A DNA stretch of 64,000 bases from 66-474 sp040388785. GTDB taxonomy: Bacteria; Pseudomonadota; Gammaproteobacteria; Xanthomonadales; Rhodanobacteraceae. Positions 1 to 7,138 of the stretch are shown piece after piece. The notes under the pieces are model-generated. The model was not told the DNA's origin. It did not search any database and saw only the letters and a list, made by a program, of their open reading frames with translations. Position 1 is the stretch's first letter, and every line of letters starts with the position of its first letter. Made by a program: the position numbers and the translations under genes. The DNA lies in NCBI GenBank assembly GCA_040388785.1, contig JAZKBD010000039.1, forward strand, positions 1 through 64,000, given 5' to 3'.

Positions 1-335
1 TCTCTGATCTCAGAGAGCGAAGCGAGAGAGAACCGAAGGTTCTCAAGCCCCGCGTGCGTCCAAAGCGAGTTTTAGATGCACCCGGCAAAACCAGTGCTAT
101 CCGGTATATCTCAGCTGTGAAAGACCAGCGCCCGTTCCACCCGGTCACGGTATCCGGCCACGCGATCTGCAAAAGACATCGAACACTCCCAAGCGCCGCT
201 GCATGCCGCGGCGCCGCGAGCCTAGCGAGAGCGCCGCGCGAATGTCAAAAAGGCCGCGGCACCACTTCCACCTCATCTTCACGCACAATGCGTAGGATTG
301 AAACGTCGGCCGGCATGCCGAAGGAGACCTGCAGG
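1..335. other. Intergenic left edge with small hairpins, no gene recognised
   Basis: I see no convincing gene in this stretch. It opens with a short inverted repeat at 1-16 and a hairpin at 28-44 (GAGAACC, loop GAA, GGTTCTC), which could be the end of a repeat element or the terminator of a gene left of the window. An open frame continues upstream of the squalene synthase start, but its residues do not resemble that family, so I treat 54-335 as non-coding. The promoter of the hopanoid operon probably lies here; I cannot place -35/-10 boxes with confidence. Confidence 0.5.
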
Positions 336-1472
336 ATGATCGCCCCAGCTTCCGCCAACGCGTCACGACACGACGCCGAAGCCTATCAGGAGCGCATTCT
401 CCCCGAGGTCTCACGGACCTTTGCGTTGACGATTCCGCAACTCGATCCGCGCCTGCGCACGGTGATCGCCAACGCGTATCTTTTGTGCCGCATCGCGGAC
501 ACCATCGAGGACGAGCACTCGCTCGCCAGCGACGTGAAGCAGCAGTTCCATGACCGCTTCACGCGCGTGGTCGGGTCGACCGAAGATCCGGCCTCGTTCG
601 CGCGCGACCTCGCGCCGCTGTTGCGCGGCAACACGCTGGCAGCGGAGCGCGACCTGGTGACGCACACGCCCGAAATCATCGAAGTCACCGACGGTTTCAA
701 CCTCGCGCAACGCGAATCGCTGGTGCGCTGCATCCGCATCATGTGCACCGGCATGCCGAGCTTCGAGCGCCGCGCCAGCACGGCGGGTCTCGCCGACATG
801 CGCGAGATGGATCGCTATTGCTATTACGTGGCCGGCATCGTCGGGCAGACGCTTACCGACCTGTTCTGCGACTACTCGCCGCGCATCGCCGAAAGGCGCG
901 AGGAGATGGCGGCGCTGGACGTGTCGTTCGGCCAGGGCCTGCAGATGACCAATATCCTCAAGGATTTCTGGGAAGACCGCGAGCGCGGCGTGTGCTGGTT
1001 GCCGCACGACCTGTTCGCGCGCGCCGGCGTGGAACTCGAGGACATCCGCCGCGGCGACGTGCCGGATGCGTTCGGCAAGGGCTACGCGCAACTGATCGGC
1101 ATCGCGCACAGCCACCTGCGCAACGCGCTCGACTACACGCTGCTGATTCCGGAGAAGGAAGTCGGCATCCGCCGCTTCTGCCTGATCGCGGTGGGACTGG
1201 CGATGCGCACGCTGGCCTCGATCCTCGCCAAGCCGGATTTCACCGCCGCCACGCAGGTGAAGGTGTCGCGGCAGGTGGTGAAGAAGATCGTGATCGTCAC
1301 GCGGTTGTTCGCCGGTTACAGCCGCGTGCTGCAAGGCTGGTTCGCGCGCATGGCGGAAGGCTTGCCGCTGCAGGCGCTGGCCAACGACTGGGGTGGCCTG
1401 CTGCCCGATCCGCGTTCGGCAAGGCCGCGTGGCGAGGGCTGCGGACCTGCGCGCGTCTTCACCGTGAAGTAG
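336..1472 (+). CDS. Squalene synthase, eukaryotic-like squalene/phytoene synthase family
   Basis: Condenses two farnesyl diphosphates to squalene (inferred), feeding the cyclase two bases downstream. It has 378 residues. The first Asp-rich motif is CRIADTIEDE and the second is NILKDFWED. Between them lies YCYYVAGIVG, which matches the YCHYVAGLVG block of eukaryotic-type squalene synthase better than the shorter HpnC/HpnD proteins; the SRTF...LD...R N-terminus also fits. I chose ATG 336 because AAGGAG lies nine bases upstream and homology begins there; in-frame codons further upstream look non-coding. It is the first gene of the mevalonate-hopanoid operon. A phytoene synthase activity cannot be excluded, but the adjacent squalene-hopene cyclase supports squalene as product. 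Confidence 0.85.
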   Translation: MIAPASANASRHDAEAYQERILPEVSRTFALTIPQLDPRLRTVIANAYLLCRIADTIEDEHSLASDVKQQFHDRFTRVVGSTEDPASFARDLAPLLRGNTLAAERDLVTHTPEIIEVTDGFNLAQRESLVRCIRIMCTGMPSFERRASTAGLADMREMDRYCYYVAGIVGQTLTDLFCDYSPRIAERREEMAALDVSFGQGLQMTNILKDFWEDRERGVCWLPHDLFARAGVELEDIRRGDVPDAFGKGYAQLIGIAHSHLRNALDYTLLIPEKEVGIRRFCLIAVGLAMRTLASILAKPDFTAATQVKVSRQVVKKIVIVTRLFAGYSRVLQGWFARMAEGLPLQALANDWGGLLPDPRSARPRGEGCGPARVFTVK

Positions 1473-1474
1473 CC

Positions 1475-3415
1475 ATGGCTCCCGACTCCGGCGCTCCGCA
1501 AACAGGATCGGCGACTCGCGGCCAGCTCGCGGCGCGTGGCCGGCTTGTCGACGCCATCGATGCCGCGCGTGCGCGCATCCTCGAGTGCCAGCGCGCGGAC
1601 GGCTGCTGGCAATACGAGCTGGAAGCCGATTGCACGATTCCCGCCGAATACATCTTGATGCTGCATTACCTCGGCGAATCCGACCGCCTGCTGGAATCGC
1701 GTCTCGCCGCATACCTGCGCGGCCACCAGTCGCGCAACGGCGGCTGGCCGCTGTATCCCGGCGGCGCGCTTGACGTGAGTTGCAGCGTGAAATGCTATCT
1801 CGCGCTGAAGCTCGCCGGCGACCGCGCCGACGCGCCGCACATGGCGCGTGCGCGCGCGGCGATCCTCGCGCACGGCGGCGCCGCGCGCAGCAACGTGTTC
1901 ACGCGCATCGCGCTGGCGCTGTTCGGCGAGCTGCCGTGGCGCGGCGTGCCGTTCCTGCCGGTGGAAATCGTGCTGCTGCCGCGCTGGTTCCCGTTCAACC
2001 TTTCCAAGGTGTCGTACTGGTCGCGCACGGTGATGGTGCCGCTGTCGGTGCTGACCACGCTGAAGCCGCGCGCGGCCAATCCGCTCGGCGTGCATGTCCG
2101 CGAACTGTTCGTCACGCCGCCGGAACAGGAGCCGCATTATTTCCATCCGCGTTCGCTGTTGAACCGGGTGCTGATCGCCTGCGAGCAGATCGTGCGGCGC
2201 TTCGAAGCATTGATCCCGAACCGCTTGCGCCGGCACGCATTGAAGCGCGCCGAGGACTGGATCCTCGAACGCCGCAACGGCGATGGCGGCCTGGGCGCGA
2301 TCTTCCCGGCAATGGTGAATGCCTACGAGGCACTGGCGTTGCTGGGTTACCCGGCCGAACATCCCGCGCGCCGCGAAACGCGCAAGGCCATCGACGATTT
2401 GCTGGTGGTGCACAACGACGTCGCGTGGTGCCAGCCGTGCGTGTCGCCGGTGTGGGACACCGGGCTGACCTGCCTCGCGATGCAGGAAGACGGCGGCGCG
2501 CCGCCTGCGGCCATCGAGCGCGCGCTCGACTGGCTGACCTCGCGCCAGTTGCTCGATGAACCCGGTGACTGGCGCAGCTACCGGCCGCACCTGCCGGGCG
2601 GCGGCTGGGCGTTCCAGTTCAGGAACGATGCCTATCCCGATCTCGACGACACCGCGGTGGTCGCGCGCGCGCTGCACCAATCGCCGCAGCGCGTGAAGTT
2701 CGCAGACGCAATCGAACGCGCCGCGGACTGGCTGCGCGGCATGCAATCGCAAAATGGCGGCTTCGCCGCGTTCGATGCCGACAACGATCACCAGTGGCTC
2801 AACCAGATTCCGTTCGCCGACCACGGCGCGCTGCTCGATCCTGCGACCAGCGACGTCAGCGGCCGCGTGCTGACGCTGCTGTCGCTGCTCGATCGCGCGC
2901 CCGACCACGAAGCGCGTGAACGCGTGATGCGCTTTCTGCTGGACGAACAGACCGAGGAAGGCGCGTGGTTCGGACGCTGGGGCACCAACTACATCTACGG
3001 CACCTGGTCGGTGCTGGTGGCGCTGCGCGCGGCCGGCATGGCTGCGGACGAGCCGCCGGTCCGGCGCGCGGTGACGTGGCTGAAATCCGTGCAGCAGGCC
3101 GACGGCGGCTGGGGCGAAGGCAACGACAGTTATCTCAATCCCGAATTGCGCGGACGCGGCGCACGCAGCGGTCCCGCACAAACCGCATGGGCGCTGCTGG
3201 CCCTGATGGCCGCCGGAGAAGCGGACACGCCCGCGGTGGCGCGCGGCATCGAGTTCCTGTTGAAGACGCAAAGCGGCGGCGAGTGGCACGACGCCCGCTT
3301 CAATGCGCCCGGCTTTCCGCGCGTGTTCTATCTCAAGTACCACGGCTACAGTTGCTACTTTCCCTACTGGGCGCTGGTGCGCTTCCGCAATGTCCACGCC
3401 GGGCGGTCCCGCTGA
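1475..3415 (+). CDS. shc: Squalene-hopene cyclase
   Basis: Protonates and cyclises squalene to hopene/hopanol at the membrane. It has 646 residues, normal for the family. The catalytic DXDD acid motif is present as DLDDTA. Several QW-type repeats are visible, for example SRNGGW near the N-terminus, QSQNGGFAAFD just after the acid motif, and QQADGGWGEGN further on. The start ATG lies two bases after the stop of the squalene synthase, so the two are probably translationally coupled. The 3' end overlaps hpnG by 26 bases. A very long antisense frame across this gene is a GC-rich shadow. The assignment is firm. Confidence 0.96.
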   Translation: MAPDSGAPQTGSATRGQLAARGRLVDAIDAARARILECQRADGCWQYELEADCTIPAEYILMLHYLGESDRLLESRLAAYLRGHQSRNGGWPLYPGGALDVSCSVKCYLALKLAGDRADAPHMARARAAILAHGGAARSNVFTRIALALFGELPWRGVPFLPVEIVLLPRWFPFNLSKVSYWSRTVMVPLSVLTTLKPRAANPLGVHVRELFVTPPEQEPHYFHPRSLLNRVLIACEQIVRRFEALIPNRLRRHALKRAEDWILERRNGDGGLGAIFPAMVNAYEALALLGYPAEHPARRETRKAIDDLLVVHNDVAWCQPCVSPVWDTGLTCLAMQEDGGAPPAAIERALDWLTSRQLLDEPGDWRSYRPHLPGGGWAFQFRNDAYPDLDDTAVVARALHQSPQRVKFADAIERAADWLRGMQSQNGGFAAFDADNDHQWLNQIPFADHGALLDPATSDVSGRVLTLLSLLDRAPDHEARERVMRFLLDEQTEEGAWFGRWGTNYIYGTWSVLVALRAAGMAADEPPVRRAVTWLKSVQQADGGWGEGNDSYLNPELRGRGARSGPAQTAWALLALMAAGEADTPAVARGIEFLLKTQSGGEWHDARFNAPGFPRVFYLKYHGYSCYFPYWALVRFRNVHAGRSR

Positions 3416-4106
3416 AGGCACGGGTCTCGTCGTCGCGCTTCCCGCCGAAGCGCACAGCCTCGGCATGCACGGCATGCATCCCGGTGATTGCACGCGCTGG
3501 CACGACGGCTGGATCGCGGTGTCTGGCATCGGCCCGCACAACGCGATGCGCGCGGCGGAACGCCTGCTCGCCTGCGGCATCAAGCGGTTGGCTAACTGGG
3601 GCGTGGCCGGCGCGCTGGATTCCGCGCTGGCCGCGGGCGACGTGTTGATCGCCGACCGCATCCGCTACACGTACGACGATCCCGGTTTCGCCACCGATGC
3701 CGCTGCAAGCGATCGGCTGGCCGCCACGCTTTCCACAGCGCTGCAGGTGCGGCGCGGCGCGCTTTGGTCGACGGTGCAACCGATTGCGACGCCGTCGGAA
3801 AAACAGGCGCTGGCCGAACGCAGCGGCGCGATCGCGGTGGACATGGAAGCTGCGCCGATCGCGGCGGTGGCGTTGCGCGCGAAGCTGCCGTTCGTTGCGG
3901 TGAAGGCGATTTGCGATCCGGCCGGACGCGCGTTGCCCGCGGGCATCGTGCGCGCGCTGGACGGCGCCGATGAAGGCTGGTCGCCGCGCATGCTCGCGGC
4001 GATCGCGTTCGGCGGTCCGGCCACCTGGCGCGCAACCTACGCGCTGACGCGCGACTTCCGGCGCGCGCGGCGTTCGCTCGCGACCGCCGCAGCTCTCGCT
4101 GCATGA
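3390..4106 (+). CDS. hpnG: Hopanoid-associated phosphorylase/nucleosidase HpnG
   Basis: Member of the nucleoside phosphorylase superfamily. Known HpnG proteins remove adenine from adenosylhopane to give ribosylhopane, the step after HpnH. The 238-residue product shows the superfamily glycine-rich segment NWGVAGALD and the substrate-binding VDMEAAPIA segment that contains the conserved Met-Glu. I selected ATG 3390, which overlaps the cyclase by 26 bases; no other start nearby has a good ribosome-binding site, so the exact start is uncertain. It ends in a four-base ATGA overlap with hpnA. An MTA/SAH nucleosidase role is the alternative, but the hopanoid context favours HpnG. Confidence 0.85.
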   Translation: MSTPGGPAEGTGLVVALPAEAHSLGMHGMHPGDCTRWHDGWIAVSGIGPHNAMRAAERLLACGIKRLANWGVAGALDSALAAGDVLIADRIRYTYDDPGFATDAAASDRLAATLSTALQVRRGALWSTVQPIATPSEKQALAERSGAIAVDMEAAPIAAVALRAKLPFVAVKAICDPAGRALPAGIVRALDGADEGWSPRMLAAIAFGGPATWRATYALTRDFRRARRSLATAAALAA

Positions 4107-5095
4107 GCGGGCGCGTCCTCGTCAGCGGCGCCAACGGATTCGTCGGCTCGGCCGTGGTGCGCGCGCTGTTGCGTCGCGGCTATGCCGTGCGTGCGCTCGC
4201 ACGGCCATCCAGCGATACCGCCAGCCTCGATGGGCTCGATGTCGAAATCGTGCGCGGCGATTTACTCGATCCGCCTTCGCTGGAACGCGCGCTGCGCGAT
4301 TGCGAAGGCCTGTTCCACGTCGCGGCGGATTATCGATTGTGGGCGCGCGACCCGCGCGAGATCGGCAAGGCCAACGTGCGCGGCACCCACGACATTCTGC
4401 TGGCCGCGCAACGCTGCGGCGTGCGGCGCATCGTCCATACATCGAGCGTCGCGACGCTGGGCCTGCACCACGACGGCACGCCCTCGGACGAAGACACGCC
4501 GGTGCGGCTCGGCGACATGATCGGCGCGTACAAGCGTTCCAAGTTCCTTTCCGAAGCGCTGGTGCGCCGTTGCGCGCGCGCGGGTTTCGACATCGTGATC
4601 GTCAATCCCGCCGCGCCGGTCGGGCCGCGCGACCGCAAGCCCACGCCAACGGGGCGGATGATCCTCGACGCCGCGCGCGGACGGATGCCGGCGTTCGTCG
4701 ATACGGGGTTGTGCGTCGTGCATGTCGACGATGTCGCGGAGGGCCATGTGCTCGCGTACGAGCGCGGTCAACGTGGACGCCGCTACGTGCTGGGCGGCGA
4801 GAACATGAGCCTGAAGGCGATTCTTGCAGCGGTCGCCGAATTGACGGGTCGCCGTGCACCCCGGTTGCAGTTGCCGCATGCCGCGGTGCTGCCGGTCGCG
4901 TATGTGGCCGAAGCGTGGGCGCGCATCACCGGCGTCGCGCCGAACGTCACCGTGGACGGCGTGAAGCTGGCATGGCACCGGATGTATTTTTCGAGCCGGC
5001 GTGCGGAAACCGAGCTCGGCTGGCATGCGCGCCCGGCGCGGGAAGCGCTGTCCGACGCAATACAATGGTTCCGGGACAACGGATACCTTCGATGA
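4103..5095 (+). CDS. hpnA: Hopanoid-associated NAD-dependent epimerase HpnA
   Basis: Extended short-chain dehydrogenase of the sugar epimerase/dihydroflavonol reductase type, 330 residues. The N-terminal Rossmann motif is GANGFVG and the catalytic Tyr-Lys pair is in YKRSK, with a conserved HTSS strand before it. HpnA is regularly found with hopanoid genes and is thought to act on the sugar-like side chain; its exact reaction is not known to me. The start overlaps hpnG by ATGA and the end overlaps the decarboxylase gene by ATGA, indicating coupled translation. Confidence 0.88.
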   Translation: MSGRVLVSGANGFVGSAVVRALLRRGYAVRALARPSSDTASLDGLDVEIVRGDLLDPPSLERALRDCEGLFHVAADYRLWARDPREIGKANVRGTHDILLAAQRCGVRRIVHTSSVATLGLHHDGTPSDEDTPVRLGDMIGAYKRSKFLSEALVRRCARAGFDIVIVNPAAPVGPRDRKPTPTGRMILDAARGRMPAFVDTGLCVVHVDDVAEGHVLAYERGQRGRRYVLGGENMSLKAILAAVAELTGRRAPRLQLPHAAVLPVAYVAEAWARITGVAPNVTVDGVKLAWHRMYFSSRRAETELGWHARPAREALSDAIQWFRDNGYLR

Positions 5096-6099
5096 CTTCG
5101 CCAACTCGGCAGGCCACCGCCCTCGCACAACCGAACATCGCGCTCGTCAAATACTGGGGCAAGCGCGATGCCGCGCTGAACCTGCCGGCCGCGGGTTCGC
5201 TGTCGATCACGCTCGACGCCCTGCACACGCGCACGTGCGTGCGTTTCGATGACGGACTCGCCGCCGACGATATCGCGTTGAACGGCGAGCGCGACGCTGC
5301 GCAAGGCCGCAAGATCGGCGCATTCCTCGACCTGTTTCGCGAACGCGCGACGGTGGCGGCACACGCGCACGTTGAATCGGCGAATGACTTTCCCACCGGC
5401 GCGGGACTGGCGTCGTCGGCATCCGGTTTCGCGGCGCTGGCCATTGCGGCCGATCACGCGCTGGGACTGCATCTCGAAGCGCGCGAATTGTCGATGCTGG
5501 CGCGGCGCGGCTCGGGTTCGGCCGCGCGCTCGATCTTCGGCGGCTTCGTGGAAATGGCGGCGGGCACGCGCGACGACGGACAAGATGCTTTCGCGACGCC
5601 GCTGCTGGATGCGTCTGCGTGGCCGCTGAAAGTGGTGGTCGCGATCACCACGCGCGAGAAAAAGACCGTCAACTCGCGCGTCGGCATGGATCGTTCTCGT
5701 GCCACATCGCCCTTCTACCGCGACTGGATCGCGACCGTGCCGGGTGATCTTGCGACCGCTGGCGACGCCGTGCAGACACGCGACTTCGAAAAGCTGGGGC
5801 ACGTCAGCGAAGCCAGTTGCATGGCGATGCACGCGGTGATGCTGGCGACCCGGCCCGCGTTGATTTACTGGAATGCCGCGACGATCGAATGCATCCAGTG
5901 TATCCGCGTGCTGCAGGCCGAAGGTGCGGGTGTGTTCTTCACCATTGATGCGGGGCCGCAGGTAAAAGCGGTTTGCCTGCCGGACGTTGCAACGCGCGTC
6001 GCCGACGCCTTGCGCGATGTCGCGGGCGTCGAAGACGTGCTGGTCAGTGGCTTGGGCGAAGGTGCGCGCATCGTCGAGGATGCCCGCGCATGCGCGTGA
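5092..6099 (+). CDS. mvaD: Diphosphomevalonate decarboxylase
   Basis: GHMP-fold enzyme that decarboxylates mevalonate 5-diphosphate, with ATP, to isopentenyl diphosphate. It has 335 residues. Diagnostic motifs are IALVKYWGKRD near residue 20, SLSITLD shortly after, the phosphate loop DFPTGAGLASSASGFAALA, and a C-terminal FTIDAGPQVK with the catalytic Asp. These match the classical decarboxylase rather than mevalonate 3-kinase. The start overlaps hpnA by ATGA, and the stop overlaps the next kinase gene by ten bases. Its position inside a hopanoid operon suggests a dedicated or co-regulated isoprenoid supply. Confidence 0.93.
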   Translation: MTSPTRQATALAQPNIALVKYWGKRDAALNLPAAGSLSITLDALHTRTCVRFDDGLAADDIALNGERDAAQGRKIGAFLDLFRERATVAAHAHVESANDFPTGAGLASSASGFAALAIAADHALGLHLEARELSMLARRGSGSAARSIFGGFVEMAAGTRDDGQDAFATPLLDASAWPLKVVVAITTREKKTVNSRVGMDRSRATSPFYRDWIATVPGDLATAGDAVQTRDFEKLGHVSEASCMAMHAVMLATRPALIYWNAATIECIQCIRVLQAEGAGVFFTIDAGPQVKAVCLPDVATRVADALRDVAGVEDVLVSGLGEGARIVEDARACA

Positions 6100-7118
6100 C
6101 CGCCAGCGCGCCCGGCAAGCTGGTACTGCTGGGCGAATACGCGGTGCTGGAAGGTGCGCCGGCGCTGGTGTTGGCGGTGGACCGGCGCGCGCGCGCGACA
6201 CTCGCATCGGACAACAGCGACGTCTGGGAAATCATTTCGCCTACGCTCGGGCTGCAGGCGCGGCTGCGGCTACGCGGGGGCGAAGCAACATGGCTCGGTG
6301 ACGCGCCAACGGAACTCGCCTGGATCGCCACGCTGTTTGTGCGCTTGCCACGCGCACAAGACCTGCCGCCGTGTCGCATCGAACTCGACAGCGATGCGTT
6401 CCATCTCGACCATGCCGGCACGCGCAGCAAACTCGGGCTCGGCTCCAGCGCGGCGCTCACGGTCGCGCTGCTCGGCGCATTGCATGCGCACGCCCACCTC
6501 GCGCCGCCGACGCTCGGCGAAGCCATCGAAGTGCATCGCGCGATCCAGCATGGACGCGGCAGCGGCATCGATGTCGCGGCGTCACTATCGGGCGGTTTGT
6601 CATGTTTCCGACTGGACGGTGAAACCGCGCACGTCGAACCCATGAAACTGCCCGACGCGTTGCGCTGGTGTTGCGTCTACAGCGGCCGTCCCGCTTCGAC
6701 GGGCGCGATGCTGGCGACCATCGCCGCGTGGCGCGAACGCGAGCCCGTTGCGTTTACGCAGCACACCCGCGAACTCGCTACAATTTCTTCACGCGGCATC
6801 GACGCCATGACCGCCAATGATGCCGCCGCCTTCCTGTCCAGCCTCCACGATTACGCCGGCGCGCTGGCGCGCTTCGGCGAAGCCGCGGGTGCGAACATCG
6901 CCAGCCGCGAACATCGGGCGATCGCCGCGATCGCCCGGGATTGCGAGTGCGTCTACAAGAGCTGCGGCGCGGGCGGCGGTGACGTAGGCGTCACATTCGC
7001 CGTGGAAGATGTGCGGTTGCGGGCATTCGCCGTGCGCGTTGCGCAGGCAGGCTATCCCGTGATCGGGCTGGAAGCGGACCCCAAGGGTCTGGAGGTTGCA
7101 GTTGCGTCAAGCGTCTGA
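6090..7118 (+). CDS. mvaK2: Phosphomevalonate kinase (GHMP family)
   Basis: Phosphorylates mevalonate 5-phosphate to the diphosphate (inferred from family and context). The 342-residue protein has the three GHMP motifs: APGKLVLLGEYAVLEG at the N-terminus, KLGLGSSAALTVALLG in the middle with GSGIDVAASLSGG after it, and the C-terminal glycine loop CGAGGGDVG. These resemble ERG8/MvaK2-type kinases. Mevalonate kinase is already covered by the fusion downstream, which supports assigning this one as the second kinase. The start ATG overlaps mvaD by ten bases; the stop is 20 bases before the fusion gene. Confidence 0.85.
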   Translation: MRVTASAPGKLVLLGEYAVLEGAPALVLAVDRRARATLASDNSDVWEIISPTLGLQARLRLRGGEATWLGDAPTELAWIATLFVRLPRAQDLPPCRIELDSDAFHLDHAGTRSKLGLGSSAALTVALLGALHAHAHLAPPTLGEAIEVHRAIQHGRGSGIDVAASLSGGLSCFRLDGETAHVEPMKLPDALRWCCVYSGRPASTGAMLATIAAWREREPVAFTQHTRELATISSRGIDAMTANDAAAFLSSLHDYAGALARFGEAAGANIASREHRAIAAIARDCECVYKSCGAGGGDVGVTFAVEDVRLRAFAVRVAQAGYPVIGLEADPKGLEVAVASSV

Positions 7119-7138
7119 GGCTTTGCAAGGATTCCAAG

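Noticed and set aside
54..335. N-terminal extension of the squalene synthase
   Set aside because: The extra residues do not match the family and a good ribosome-binding site supports ATG 336.
1316..3661. Long antisense open frame (781 codons) opposite the cyclase region
   Set aside because: Third-position GC keeps the opposite strand open; the plus strand has clear squalene-hopene cyclase motifs and the antisense product looks like nothing known.
6775..6785. CTACAATTT promoter-like box
   Set aside because: It lies inside the phosphomevalonate kinase gene and is explained by coding sequence; no support for an internal promoter.
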